Positions 18,596-28,577 of a DNA stretch of 64,000 bases are shown one piece after another. The notes under the pieces were generated by a model that had not been told where the DNA came from, made no database searches, and saw only the letters and a program-made list of their open reading frames with translations. Source of the DNA: Treponema sp. (GTDB taxonomy: Bacteria; Spirochaetota; Spirochaetia; Treponematales; Treponemataceae). The first letter of the stretch is position 1. The number at the start of each line of letters is the position of its first letter. Location of the stretch: the NCBI GenBank assembly GCA_017619795.1, contig JAFZRP010000058.1, forward strand, positions 17,959-81,958, in the 5' to 3' direction. The translations under genes and the position numbers were made by a program.

Positions 18596-19909
18596 CTATT
18601 TATATTCACCACGGCGGTTATTTACGCTTTGAAGCAGTCCTATACATATCATAGCGGTCAATAACGAAGAACCACCATAAGACAGGAATAACAAAGGAAT
18701 ACCAGTAATAGGCATAATACCCATAACCATACCAATATTTATAAAGAAATGGAAAATAAACATTCCAAAAATACCTGCACAAATATACGTACCATAACGG
18801 TTAGGACATTTTCTGATAATTGAAAGAATGCGCAGGAAAATAAACAGATACAAACCAAAAACAATTATACCGCCGACAAAGCCTAATTCTTCAGAAAGAA
18901 TACTGAAGATAAAGTCTGTACTCTGCTGCGGTAAGAAACGGTAATGGCTCTGTGTACCATTCAGATATCCCTGTCCAATAATACCACCGGCACCAATTGC
19001 AATTTTTGACTGAATAATATTCCAGCCGGAACCAAGAGGATCGGTATTAGGATCCAGGAAAACTATAAGACGCTTAATCTGATAATACTTCAAAACCTTG
19101 CTCAAAAGAATTGAAGAAATTAAGGATAGTGTGATAATTGAAAAAATATAGGCTATCCAGGAGGTATATTTTGGAGCATGGAAATATTTTCTTAAAATAA
19201 CACCAACTAGAGCAATCAAACCTGTTGTACATATAAGGATTGATAAAAGCTTTGTATTTGTAAGAATTGAGATAATTTTATAAGGAGTTTTTAAGATTTC
19301 ATTGTTCCATACAGGCAGAATTGTAAACAAAATTGTAAGAAGACCAAAAGATAAAATATACAAAAGATATTTATAAGGAATACCTGCAAAAAAGCACATT
19401 AAAAGGAAAATAGGGATGTATACACTAGCCGTTCCCATATCCGGCTGAATCAATATCAAACCCATTGGGAGCATAAGAATAAGTGCAGAGATAATAAACC
19501 TTTTTAGCGGAAGTTCATTAGTGCTGTTATCAAGATATCTGGCTAAAAACAAAATAAAGAAAACCTTTCCTATTTCCGAAGGCTGAATACCTAAATCACC
19601 AATACCAATCCAGCTGCGGGCACCATTTACATATCTTCCGAATATTCTGGTATAAATCAATATCAATATCAGAGCGACATAAAGCCACATAGCAATACCT
19701 TCAGTTTTACGGTAATCATAAAGGGTTACTAAAACCATCATCACAATACCGATTGAAGCCCAGATAATCTGCTTTATATGCTCGTTAATAACTGAAACAC
19801 CTTCAGAATTGACGCTGGAAGAATATATAAAAAGGATTCCCATTGTTACAAGAAGAAGGACAACGAGAATTAAAAGAAAGTCAAACATATTTAAAATTTT
19901 ATTTTTCAT
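18596..19909 (-). CDS. rodA: Peptidoglycan glycosyltransferase RodA (SEDS family)
   Basis: A polytopic SEDS protein of about 437 residues and ten membrane helices; with PBP2 it forms the elongation-type cell-wall synthase. The family signature is NIGMVMGIMPITGIPLLFLS followed by YGGSS near the C-terminus; QPDMGTA and FILSEELGF-like segments also fit. I chose the ATG at 19909, four bases after the PBP2 stop and preceded by GGAG; the longer frame reads into PBP2. It is the last gene of the mreBCD-PBP2-rodA operon. Confidence 0.92.
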   Translation of the reverse strand: MKNKILNMFDFLLILVVLLLVTMGILFIYSSSVNSEGVSVINEHIKQIIWASIGIVMMVLVTLYDYRKTEGIAMWLYVALILILIYTRIFGRYVNGARSWIGIGDLGIQPSEIGKVFFILFLARYLDNSTNELPLKRFIISALILMLPMGLILIQPDMGTASVYIPIFLLMCFFAGIPYKYLLYILSFGLLTILFTILPVWNNEILKTPYKIISILTNTKLLSILICTTGLIALVGVILRKYFHAPKYTSWIAYIFSIITLSLISSILLSKVLKYYQIKRLIVFLDPNTDPLGSGWNIIQSKIAIGAGGIIGQGYLNGTQSHYRFLPQQSTDFIFSILSEELGFVGGIIVFGLYLFIFLRILSIIRKCPNRYGTYICAGIFGMFIFHFFINIGMVMGIMPITGIPLLFLSYGGSSLLTAMICIGLLQSVNNRRGEYK

Positions 19910-19913
19910 TGCC

Positions 19914-21779
19914 CTACTCCATCCTGGCCCTTGATTTTGTAAGATATTCAAAGCCAAGCTCTTTAATTGCTTCTGAATATGTCTGATTAGCAAAAATACC
20001 CTGGATGATTATGTTTGTTGCATATGGAGCCCACCATTCCCAAACGTTGCACGCTTCTACAATTGTGGCTACACACACTCTATCTTCAGGCGGCGCATCA
20101 TACGGAGCATAAGCAACAAGCCAGGAATGCCAGCTGTCCTTATAACCGTCAACCTCCGCAGTTCCTGTCTTACAGGCAATCTGTACCCGTTTATTGTGCA
20201 TCGGATACTGTGGAGTTCCGTCCGTTACCGTGTACCTTAAAGCCTCCTGGAGTTCTTTCCAAACTTCGTTATTGATTGTAGATTCAGTAAGGATTGATGG
20301 TTTATATGTTTCTATAACTTCATTTGTAACAGGATCGCGGACTTCCTTTAATAAATGCGGCTTATAGATTTTGCCTTCGTTGGAAACCATTGCAATCATA
20401 TTTGCAAGCTGCAACGGAGTTGCTTCCATAAAGCCCTGTCCGATAGAACAAGACATTGTATCTCCACCAACCCATTTTTCGTGGTACTTTTTCTCCTTCC
20501 ATTCAGCGGTCGGTACAAGACCGGCAACCTGGCTCGGCAAATCAATCTGAGAGCTTTTTCCAAGTCCAAACTCTTTTGCATACGAAGCAATTTTTTCAAT
20601 ACCAAGATAATCGCGTCCAATTGTCCAGTAATAAACGTCACACGATTGTGCAAGAGCATTCTTTAAGTCAAGATAACCGTGTCCGCTGTGAACGTGACAA
20701 TGGAATACACGGCCACCGTATAAAAGCTCACCCTTACATTCAATTTTTTTATTTGAAGGGAAAGCCTTTTCCTGAAGCATTGCCGCAGACATTACAATTT
20801 TAAACGTAGAAGCCGGCGGATAAGAAAGTTGAACAGCTCTGTTAATAAGCGGCTTTGACGTATCATTTAAAAGCTTTGCATACTGATTTGCAGAATCATC
20901 AGAATTAAAGATGTTTGAATCGTAGTACGGATAAGAAACCATAGCGAGCACTTCTCCGGTAGCAGGTTTTAAAACTACAGCTGCCCCTACTCTGTTTCCA
21001 AGTGCCTCTTCAACAAGCTTCTGAATATCTGAATCAATAGTAAGTACAAGATTCTTACCCATCTGTGGAGCGACAACAATAGGTGTATCAGAAATAATTC
21101 TTCCGTGAACATCAACAGTAAGCATTTCTGAACCAGATTTTCCCTGCAAAAGCGAATCGTACTGCTTTTCAATACCGGTTTTTCCGATGATACTATTTTT
21201 GTTGTAGCCCTTATTGTAAAGAACGGTCATTTCGTCCTTGTTGATATCACCAACATAACCAACAATGTGAGATAAAGAACCAGTATGAAGATAATTTCTT
21301 ACAGGTTTAGATACCCAGCTTACTCCAGGCAAATCGTATTTATTTTCTGCAATATTTGAGATTACCGAAAATGGAACGTTTGTTTTTACCTGAATCTTGT
21401 TGTATGAGTTTCTTACAGATTTTGGAATTTTTTTGTCGATTGCTTCTTTGCTTATTCCAAGATAATTTGCAAGTCTTGCGGCAACAGTATCGTATTTTCC
21501 GTTTGGGATTTCGCCAGGGATTACTTCTACCGCAAAGCTTTCTGTATTGATTACCATCGGGAGTACGGCATTTCTGTCAAAGATTTCTCCGCGCTGTGCT
21601 GGAATTGACTTTACCTGGCTCGAAATCTTTTTTGACTGAGAGCGGTAAGTTTCTCCATTGATAATCTGCATTGAAAAAAGCCTGAAAAAATAAAGAGAAA
21701 ATGTTATGAACAGAAAAATTATTAACGAGATGACTTTTGTTGTTTTATTTGATCTTGTATTCTGCTCAGGTAACATCAT
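19914..21779 (-). CDS. mrdA: Penicillin-binding protein 2 (elongation transpeptidase)
   Basis: A 621-residue class B PBP. The N-terminal membrane anchor (about residues 16-36) is followed by the PBP dimerisation domain with AQRGEIFDRN. The transpeptidase domain has PPASTFK (nucleophile Ser about 324), SCDVYYW (the SxN-position motif, with Asp) and KTGTAEV (about 537). It crosslinks peptidoglycan during side-wall growth. Two ATGs stand in tandem after GAGGTGG; the second, at 21776, has better spacing. It lies between mreD and rodA. Confidence 0.93.
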   Translation of the reverse strand: MMLPEQNTRSNKTTKVISLIIFLFITFSLYFFRLFSMQIINGETYRSQSKKISSQVKSIPAQRGEIFDRNAVLPMVINTESFAVEVIPGEIPNGKYDTVAARLANYLGISKEAIDKKIPKSVRNSYNKIQVKTNVPFSVISNIAENKYDLPGVSWVSKPVRNYLHTGSLSHIVGYVGDINKDEMTVLYNKGYNKNSIIGKTGIEKQYDSLLQGKSGSEMLTVDVHGRIISDTPIVVAPQMGKNLVLTIDSDIQKLVEEALGNRVGAAVVLKPATGEVLAMVSYPYYDSNIFNSDDSANQYAKLLNDTSKPLINRAVQLSYPPASTFKIVMSAAMLQEKAFPSNKKIECKGELLYGGRVFHCHVHSGHGYLDLKNALAQSCDVYYWTIGRDYLGIEKIASYAKEFGLGKSSQIDLPSQVAGLVPTAEWKEKKYHEKWVGGDTMSCSIGQGFMEATPLQLANMIAMVSNEGKIYKPHLLKEVRDPVTNEVIETYKPSILTESTINNEVWKELQEALRYTVTDGTPQYPMHNKRVQIACKTGTAEVDGYKDSWHSWLVAYAPYDAPPEDRVCVATIVEACNVWEWWAPYATNIIIQGIFANQTYSEAIKELGFEYLTKSRARME

Positions 21780-21784
21780 CCACC

Positions 21785-22312
21785 TCAGGCAATATTATCA
21801 ACCATTTCCTTTGTATCTTTTATTGAAAGAGTTTTCTTGAAGAAGCTCAGGAACTTGAAAATAACAGGTGCCAGCAGTACGTTTGCTATAAACTCAAACA
21901 AGAACTCGTAAGAAATAAAGCCGTAAATATTCAGGTTGATTTTTGGATAAAACAGCGAGATTAAGATAAGCATGAGCCGTTTTCCAATTGTTGCAATTCC
22001 AACGGTAAGCATTGGCATTACAATTCCTGTTACTATGATTGACTCAGAGAAAAGTCCAAAAAAGTAACCTATAAGGACTCTGTAAAGGCAGTTCATTCCA
22101 AGTGGTGCACCTGTAATAAAGTCGAGAATCAGACCGGAAACTAAACCGTTAGTTTCTCCATAAAGTCTGCCATTCAAAGTAGAAAAATATATACTTGAAA
22201 TTAAAATTAAATCCGGAACAACAAGAAGAAAAGTTATATTAGACAAAATTGAAGATTCAATAATAGCGGTACAGAAAACGATTAAAGAACTTAATAATAA
22301 AGATTTAGCCAT
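21785..22312 (-). CDS. mreD: Rod-shape-determining protein MreD
   Basis: A 175-residue membrane protein with five or six helices, small and hydrophobic as usual for MreD. Segments LVVPDLILISSIYFSTLNG and GLVSGLILDFITGAPLGMN match the family's conserved N-terminal half. It acts in the elongasome with MreC and PBP2/RodA. It starts three bases after mreC and ends five bases before PBP2. Confidence 0.88.
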   Translation of the reverse strand: MAKSLLLSSLIVFCTAIIESSILSNITFLLVVPDLILISSIYFSTLNGRLYGETNGLVSGLILDFITGAPLGMNCLYRVLIGYFFGLFSESIIVTGIVMPMLTVGIATIGKRLMLILISLFYPKINLNIYGFISYEFLFEFIANVLLAPVIFKFLSFFKKTLSIKDTKEMVDNIA

Positions 22313-22315
22313 TTA

Positions 22316-23194
22316 TCAGTCTCCTTCCTTGTCTTTTCTGTCATTAAGCTCTTTCTGATTTACAACAACGATATTTTCAAGTCTTGAAAAATCAATTATT
22401 GGAGTAAGCTCTATATTAAGCGAGGAGTTATAATCTATGACGGTGATTTTCGAAATTGTTCCGATTGGAATATCGCGCATATAATTGTCGTTTTCACCAG
22501 AGGTAACAACAACATCACCATAATGAAGCTCGTCCAGAACTCTTTTGCGCACATACTGCATTACAATTGGCTTATCCTGACTTCCCATTCCGTTTACAAG
22601 TCCTAAGTCTCTTGTATTCTGGATTCTGCAGGAAACTATATTATCCATATTGTAAATTGGCATTACCTGGCTTGTGAACATTCCAACCTGTACAACCTTA
22701 CCAACAAGGCCTTCGTTTCCGTGCTGGAAAGCAACAACAGGCATATTCTTTTTAATTCCGTTTACACTACCTTTATCTATTGTCAGATAAGAATAAGCAT
22801 TATCAAGGTTTCGGGAGATGATTAAAGCAGGAATATTTTTTTCTTCCATGGAAACTGAAAAACCGAGCTGTTCTTTAAGGCGTTCATTTTCCTTTCTAAT
22901 ATCAACGTTTGAACGCTGAAGCTCCTCGTATTTTTCAAGCTTAATTACAAGCTCGTTATAATCCTTTCTTAGCTGATGAAGCTCTTTTACGGCACCTACA
23001 GTATCTGCCACACCGTCTACAACATAATGTACAGCTTTTTCTACAGAAGAAACTACGGAAAAACCGATTTTCTTTACATCAAGAATAAATCCGCCTGTAT
23101 GAAATCCTAAAGAAACACCAGAAAGAATTATAAACCCTATGAGCAGAACCTCTGGGAATCTGATTCGGAAATTGTTATGACTCTTTACCGCCAT
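22316..23194 (-). CDS. mreC: Rod-shape-determining protein MreC
   Basis: A 292-residue bitopic protein with one membrane helix near residues 14-34. A periplasmic coiled coil (about 65-110, LRKDYNELVIKLEKYEELQ) leads to the double beta-barrel with ALIISRNLDNAYSYLTIDKG and MPVVAFQHGNEGLVGKVVQV. It activates PBP2/RodA in the elongasome. It lies nine bases after mreB. The C-terminal QKELNDRKDKEGD is charged. Confidence 0.92.
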   Translation of the reverse strand: MAVKSHNNFRIRFPEVLLIGFIILSGVSLGFHTGGFILDVKKIGFSVVSSVEKAVHYVVDGVADTVGAVKELHQLRKDYNELVIKLEKYEELQRSNVDIRKENERLKEQLGFSVSMEEKNIPALIISRNLDNAYSYLTIDKGSVNGIKKNMPVVAFQHGNEGLVGKVVQVGMFTSQVMPIYNMDNIVSCRIQNTRDLGLVNGMGSQDKPIVMQYVRKRVLDELHYGDVVVTSGENDNYMRDIPIGTISKITVIDYNSSLNIELTPIIDFSRLENIVVVNQKELNDRKDKEGD

Positions 23195-23203
23195 ATTGAT
23201 TAT

Positions 23204-24241
23204 TTACTCATTAAGGTTGTCGTAAATAGCGCGTTCAGAGTTCATGTTCTTGAACAATCCAAAGGCTTCTCCAGCACCAAGTGCAACACATTCGAGTGGT
23301 TTTTCAACAAGAATAACAGGTACACCAGTTTCCTTAGAAATAAGTCTAGGAAGCTCGCGCAGCATAGAACCGCCGCCTGTCATTACAATACCACGTTCAA
23401 TAATATCTGAAGCAAGCTCTGGAGGAGTTTCGCTGAGAACAGTCTTTATTTCTTCTACAATTCTGTTTACAGGGTCTTTTAAAGCTTCTCGAACTTCTAC
23501 GCTGTCTATTTCAAGACGACGTGGAAGACCGGTAATAGCATCTGTACCCTTTAATTCCATCTTTTCGATTGTTTTTTCCGGTGCAGCATTACCAATCTGA
23601 ATCTTAAGTCTTTCTGCTGCAGGCTGTCCGATTATGAGGTTGTGAACGCTTCTAACGTGCTTTACAATTGCTTCGTCAAACTTGTCACCACCGATTCTGA
23701 TTGAGTGAGTTACAACCATACCGCCAAGTGAGATAACGGAAACTTCAGTTGTACCGCCACCAATATCACAAATCATATGTCCGGCTGGTTCATAAATAGG
23801 GATTTTTGCACCGATTGCAGCTGCAAGTGATTCGGCTATAACCTCAACTTCCTTTGCTCCAGATTTAAGGGAAGCTTCAATAAGAGCTCTTCTTTCTACA
23901 TCTGTAACGCAGGAAGGAATACCAATTTTCATTCTGATTGATTTGAACATCTGGTGTCGAGGGATGATTTTCTGGATAAAGTATTTAATCATCTTCTCGG
24001 TGCTGTCAATATCAGCAATAACACCATCTGCAAGTGGTCTGATTGCTATAATGTTTCCAGGAGTTTTATCGAGCATTCGCTTAGCTTCTGAACCTACGGC
24101 AACAATTCTTTTTGTTCCTTTTTCTACGGCAATTACAGAAGGCTCGTCAATTACAATGCCCTTGTCTTTTACATATATTAAAGTATTACAAGTACCTAAA
24201 TCTATTCCAATATCAGTTGAAAAGTTATCAAAAAATCCCAT
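23204..24241 (-). CDS. mreB: Rod-shape actin homologue MreB
   Basis: A 345-residue actin-fold ATPase that organises side-wall synthesis. Phosphate-1 motif [15 protein letters not shown] is near the N-terminus. [19 protein letters not shown] is the phosphate-2 motif, and [18 protein letters not shown] is the adenosine motif. The ATG at 24241 has GGAGG six bases upstream; an in-frame TTG one codon earlier is less likely. It heads the shape operon and follows the TPR gene by 70 bases. Confidence 0.96.
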   Translation of the reverse strand: MGFFDNFSTDIGIDLGTCNTLIYVKDKGIVIDEPSVIAVEKGTKRIVAVGSEAKRMLDKTPGNIIAIRPLADGVIADIDSTEKMIKYFIQKIIPRHQMFKSIRMKIGIPSCVTDVERRALIEASLKSGAKEVEVIAESLAAAIGAKIPIYEPAGHMICDIGGGTTEVSVISLGGMVVTHSIRIGGDKFDEAIVKHVRSVHNLIIGQPAAERLKIQIGNAAPEKTIEKMELKGTDAITGLPRRLEIDSVEVREALKDPVNRIVEEIKTVLSETPPELASDIIERGIVMTGGGSMLRELPRLISKETGVPVILVEKPLECVALGAGEAFGLFKNMNSERAIYDNLNE

Positions 24242-24311
24242 CAAAATCCTCCCAAATTTTTTGTGATGATATATTATACAACTTTTACCAAGAAAAATAA
24301 ATCAAAAAATA

Positions 24312-25274
24312 TCAGTTATCTGATAATTTTTTTAATGCCCCCTGATGATTTACCTGTATTTTTAAGGTTTTTCGCCATTCGGATCTCGCTTTTATAAGAT
24401 TATTCTGCTTTTCGTAAATAAGACCGATTCCATAGTGAGCATCTGCACAATTGTCATTTTCTGCAATGATTTCGATATAAAGCTTCATCGCATCGTCATA
24501 TTTTTCTTTGTCTATGTAAATCTGTCCAAGCAGGATTTTACTTCTGATTACAATATCCTGATTTTCACTGTTAGTAATAACTCTGTAAAGATATTGTTCT
24601 GAAGCTCCGTATTCCTGAATCTTGTAATACTGTTCTGCAATCGAAAGTAAAAGTGTATCTGATTCACGGATAAGAAGAGCTTCTGTAAAGGCAGAAATAC
24701 TTTCCATTGTCATGCCCAGAGCGGCATAGCTTAAACCAAGGTATTCTGCAATATCATCTGCCTTATAGCCGTTTTCCTTTGCAAGATTAAGATATTTTAC
24801 GGCAAGGTCGGCATAGTAATAAGTTGAGATTGTGTTTTTATAAAAGTAAGCTTTTCCAAGCATATACTGAAGCTGCGGTTTAAGAGTTTTGCTTGCATCG
24901 TAAAGCGCGAGACGCATGTTGTTTATACATTCATCAAGATATTCCTGAGCCTGGAAGGTATCGTTCTGGGAAACTGCAAGATAAAAGCATGCATAACTGT
25001 AATATGTAAGTGCTGTGTTATTGTATGGATTTTCCTGAAGATAAGTTTTGCCTATTTCGTACAAGCCGAGATAGTCGTACTCATTCCATTTTTCTTTTAA
25101 GGTATTTATAGTGATTTTTTTGCTGAAGTGTCTGCTGATAAAAAAATAGGAAAAAAACACAAGAGCTGCTAAGATTACTGCAATTCCGAAAAAAAGAAGG
25201 ATTTTCCGAATTATGTGGCTCTGTTTTTTTCCAACATTAAGGTTTTCTGTTTTTTCTATTTTATTTTTTTTCAT
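24312..25274 (-). CDS. Membrane-anchored tetratricopeptide-repeat protein
   Basis: A 320-residue protein with a basic N-terminus, one membrane helix (about residues 26-47) and then a TPR solenoid. The clearest repeats are AALGMTMESISAFTEALLIR, KEKYDDAMKLYIEIIAEN and NCADAHYGIGLIYEKQNNLI. The position between rnpB and mreB matches the TPR gene at the same place in T. pallidum as I recall it, which suggests a role near the cell-shape machinery, but that is context only. There is no clear Shine-Dalgarno; the start lies 16 bases after the RNase P RNA. Confidence 0.72.
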   Translation of the reverse strand: MKKNKIEKTENLNVGKKQSHIIRKILLFFGIAVILAALVFFSYFFISRHFSKKITINTLKEKWNEYDYLGLYEIGKTYLQENPYNNTALTYYSYACFYLAVSQNDTFQAQEYLDECINNMRLALYDASKTLKPQLQYMLGKAYFYKNTISTYYYADLAVKYLNLAKENGYKADDIAEYLGLSYAALGMTMESISAFTEALLIRESDTLLLSIAEQYYKIQEYGASEQYLYRVITNSENQDIVIRSKILLGQIYIDKEKYDDAMKLYIEIIAENDNCADAHYGIGLIYEKQNNLIKARSEWRKTLKIQVNHQGALKKLSDN

Positions 25275-25290
25275 TTTATTTCAAAAAAAC

Positions 25291-25681
25291 AAACGGGACA
25301 ATAAGCCGGGTTCTGTCTAAAAATAACCATCTATCCGCATTGAATGTTGCCATTCAACTCCAGCGATTTACCCGCAGTATTGCTCGGAAAAACATAACTG
25401 CTGCTTAATCTTGCTCCAAATGAGGTTTTCAAGCCGTACCTGTTACCAGTTACGCGGTAGTCTCTTACACTGCCTTTTCACCCTTACCTGCCAGTAAACT
25501 GACAGGCGGTAATATTTCTGTTGCACTATCTGTCACGTACTGGGCTATGCAGAACTATAAAAGAACTGCAGCTACCAGTTTGTGCCCGGTCGTTATCCGG
25601 CATTTTTTCCGAAGGAGCCCGGACTTTCTCTCATCGTTAAGTCTTATCATTAAGATATAACAACGCGGTTATATCCCGTTT
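25291..25681 (-). ncRNA. rnpB: RNase P RNA (bacterial type A)
   Basis: The catalytic RNA that trims the 5' leaders of tRNA precursors. On the minus strand the 5' AAACGGGA pairs with the 3' TCCCGTTT to form P1. The conserved cores are present: GAGAGAAAGTCCGGGCTCC near the 5' end, ACAGAAATATTACCGCC and AAGGGTGAAAAGGCAGTG in the middle, and GACAGAACCCGGCTTA near the 3' end. The length of about 391 nt is normal. A run of seven Ts follows at 25283-25289. The 5' end lies only about 12 bases after the zinc-ribbon gene stop. Confidence 0.96.
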
Positions 25682-25693
25682 GCTAATAAAATA

Positions 25694-26635
25694 CTACTCT
25701 TCTTCCTCTTCTTCGCGCTCGTCAGCATCATCATCGTCGAGGTCTTCATCATCTTCAGAGTCTTCATCGTACTCAGAATCTTCTTCCATATCTTCATCTG
25801 AATACTCATCGCCGTAGAGATCTTCTTTCTCTTCATCATCAGCATCATCGTAATCTGAATCATCATCAAGATCTGCAAGGCTTCCAGTTTCTTCGAATCT
25901 GAAGTAGCTTTCATCGATATCTTCATCAGCCTCTTCGTAGAACAGGATACGGCTACAGTAAGGACAGAACATAATGCTTTCGCCTTCACGAACTGTGTTT
26001 GCAAACTGAGCAGGAAGAATCATATGACAACCTGTACATACACCATTCTTTACGGCAACAATACCCATTGAGTTTCTCTGAATGATTCTCTGGAACTTAA
26101 ACAGAATCTCCTGGTCAAGATCAGGAACAATTTCGCTTTCTTTTGCTTTAATATCTGTAAGCTCTTTGTTGTATGTATCAAGCTCGTTATTTAAGGATTC
26201 TTTATCTGCGGCTAAGTCAGCTTCCTGAGAATTAATCATCTCTTCGCTCATCTTAAGCGATTCTTTGATTTCCTCGTAGCTTTTTTCTTCTTTCTGGAGC
26301 TCTTTTCTAATTTCGTTTTCTCTGTCTGTTGCTTCAATAATCTGTTTTTCAAGAGCTTCGTATTCTCTGTGAGTAGAAATGTTATCCATTCCCTTTTCAC
26401 CGCTCTCTCTTGACTTTACAGCTTCTTCAAGGTCGAGCTTTAATTTTAATACTTTATTCTTTACAGCTTCGTATTCTGTATTTTTTTCAATGAACTCTCT
26501 TTTCATTCTGGCAAGCAATTCTTCCTGAGAAGACAAGCGTTTTGGTGTTTCTTCGATTTTTGCTTCCAGTTTGTATTTTTCAACCAGAATATCCTGTAAT
26601 TTTTTTAATTTTTCAAAAGTATCTGCTGTTGCCAT
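25694..26635 (-). CDS. Coiled-coil zinc-ribbon protein with highly acidic tail
   Basis: A 313-residue protein. Residues 1-180 form a long coiled coil (heptad-like KLKKLQDILVEKYKLEAK and onward). A C4 zinc ribbon follows: CTGCHM at about 200-205 and FCPYCSR at about 222-228, spaced by about 20 residues. This architecture is that of the 'zinc ribbon, possibly nucleic-acid-binding' (CdsZ/C4-type) family. The last 75 or so residues are almost all Asp/Glu with some Ser/Tyr. It lies between rpoD and rnpB, an order I recall as conserved in treponemes. Function unproven. Confidence 0.78.
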   Translation of the reverse strand: MATADTFEKLKKLQDILVEKYKLEAKIEETPKRLSSQEELLARMKREFIEKNTEYEAVKNKVLKLKLDLEEAVKSRESGEKGMDNISTHREYEALEKQIIEATDRENEIRKELQKEEKSYEEIKESLKMSEEMINSQEADLAADKESLNNELDTYNKELTDIKAKESEIVPDLDQEILFKFQRIIQRNSMGIVAVKNGVCTGCHMILPAQFANTVREGESIMFCPYCSRILFYEEADEDIDESYFRFEETGSLADLDDDSDYDDADDEEKEDLYGDEYSDEDMEEDSEYDEDSEDDEDLDDDDADEREEEEEE

Positions 26636-26699
26636 TAATGTTTCCTTAATTAGTTTATCTATAAGAATATATATTAAATGTCAAAAATAGTCTATATAC

Positions 26700-28562
26700 C
26701 TACATTTCTATGTAGTCGCGAAGACCATTGGCACGTCTCGGGTGACGGAGTCGGCGCAAGGCTTTTGCTTCAATCTGACGGATACGCTCACGGGTTACGT
26801 CGAAGTACAAGCCGACCTCTTCGAGTGTGAGTGAATAACCGTCTTCAAGACCAAAGCGCATCTTGAGAACTTCCTGTTCACGCGGTGGTAAAGTGCCAAG
26901 AACGGTTCGGAGCTGTTCCTGAAGCAAAGTAAAGGCTGTCTGTGTTGCTGGATTTTCAACTTCCTTGTCTTCGATGAAGTCTCCGAGTAATGAGTCTTCT
27001 TCCTCGCCGATTGGTGTTTCAAGAGAGATTGGCTCACGAGCAACGTTCTTTACAGTTTTAACTCTGCTTATTGGCCAGCCAAGCTGCTGTGCTATTTCTT
27101 CGTCTGTTGGTTCACGACCAAGCTTCTGCATAAGCTGACGGCTTTCGCGGACAACCTTGTTTATCTGTTCAATCATATGAACCGGTACACGTATTGTTCG
27201 TGCCTGGTCAGAGATTGAACGTGTAATTGCCTGACGAATCCACCAGGTTGCATAAGTTGAGAACTTAAAGCCCTTGCGGTATTCAAACTTTTCAACGGCT
27301 TTAATAAGACCAATGTTTCCTTCCTGAACCAGGTCAAAGAAATGAAGGCCTCTGTTTGTATATTTCTTTGCAATTGAAACTACAAGTCGTAAGTTTGCGT
27401 TGATAAGTCTGTTTTTTGCCTTCTCCATCATTACGCGGCCAGATTCAATTGCCTCTGCCATTTTAAGGATGTCTTCAACGCTGTTTTCAAACTCATATTC
27501 AAGCTTATGAAGCTTTCGGTCAATTTTCTGAATCTGAGTATAAATATCACGGATTTCGTCTGCAGTCATATTAAGCTCTGCTTCAAGCTTAACTGCCTGA
27601 GATTTAATTGAGATTTTTCTACCAAGACTTCGAAGCTCCGAAGGATTAGAGATTCTAAGCTCCTTCATCTTTTTTTCCTGCTTCTGATGATATTCATCAA
27701 TTTTTACAGTTGCATCGCGGTATTTCTGTGTAAACTTATCAAGCTCTTCTGTCTGAATATCAACCTTCTGAAGTTCTGGAAGGATTTTTGCACGTAATTC
27801 AACAAGCTGAGGATTTTCGAAAATGTCGCTTGACTGCTCTGCTTCGAAAAGCTGCTTTTTAAGTGCAATATACTGCTTCATTTCTGCAAGTACAGGCTTT
27901 ATGTGCTCGCCATATGCACTCTTAAGTCTTCGCTTGTCGGCCATTTCTTCATTTATTTCTTTTCTGGTTTTTCCAGCTTCGTGAATGTCTATTCTTGTAA
28001 ATGCCTTCTGAGCAATCAGGAAGAACTCTGGAATCATAATACCGGAGTTTTTAATAACATTCTTAATGATGTTATTTCCTTCTTCCATTGTTTTTGAAAG
28101 CTCAACTTCCTGGTCTGCAGTAAGAAGATTTTCCTTACCAATATCACGAAGATAAAGACGAATCGGGTCATCTACACTGGAATCCTTGTCGCTGTTTACA
28201 AGTCTGCTTTTTGAAGAAGCAAGTTTTTCAGCATTTTCAATTTCCTCTACTTCAGAATCCTTCTGTACAATATCGTCATCATCATCCTGCTCAAGAATGA
28301 TATCGTCTTCATCGTCATCAACATCTACAACATCATCGGAAACTTCATCAGGATCCGGTTCTTCATCCTTATCCGGCAGTAAGTCTGTTTCAATAATCTG
28401 AATGCCTTCCTGCTCAAGGATTTTCAGAACATTCTCCATGTCTGGCGAATTAACATAATCCTGCCCCAGAATATCTGCAGCATCATCGAATGTAATAAAC
28501 GGTTTGTTTTTAGCAAAATCAAGAAGTCGCTTGACAGCTTCGTTATTGCTGATCTCTTCCAT
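26700..28562 (-). CDS. rpoD: Primary RNA polymerase sigma factor RpoD (sigma-70)
   Basis: About 620 residues. Region 1.1 is followed by a very acidic linker (about residues 60-110). Region 1.2 is at [18 protein letters not shown], region 2 has [19 protein letters not shown] and [20 protein letters not shown], and region 4 has [23 protein letters not shown] long helical non-conserved region lies between 1.2 and 2. The ATG at 28562 is chosen; the longer frame begins at a TTG nine bases upstream, too close to AAGGTGA. It follows dnaG by 15 bases, giving the classic dnaG-rpoD macromolecular-synthesis pair. Confidence 0.96.
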   Translation of the reverse strand: MEEISNNEAVKRLLDFAKNKPFITFDDAADILGQDYVNSPDMENVLKILEQEGIQIIETDLLPDKDEEPDPDEVSDDVVDVDDDEDDIILEQDDDDDIVQKDSEVEEIENAEKLASSKSRLVNSDKDSSVDDPIRLYLRDIGKENLLTADQEVELSKTMEEGNNIIKNVIKNSGIMIPEFFLIAQKAFTRIDIHEAGKTRKEINEEMADKRRLKSAYGEHIKPVLAEMKQYIALKKQLFEAEQSSDIFENPQLVELRAKILPELQKVDIQTEELDKFTQKYRDATVKIDEYHQKQEKKMKELRISNPSELRSLGRKISIKSQAVKLEAELNMTADEIRDIYTQIQKIDRKLHKLEYEFENSVEDILKMAEAIESGRVMMEKAKNRLINANLRLVVSIAKKYTNRGLHFFDLVQEGNIGLIKAVEKFEYRKGFKFSTYATWWIRQAITRSISDQARTIRVPVHMIEQINKVVRESRQLMQKLGREPTDEEIAQQLGWPISRVKTVKNVAREPISLETPIGEEEDSLLGDFIEDKEVENPATQTAFTLLQEQLRTVLGTLPPREQEVLKMRFGLEDGYSLTLEEVGLYFDVTRERIRQIEAKALRRLRHPRRANGLRDYIEM

Positions 28563-28577
28563 ATCTCTCAATTCACC

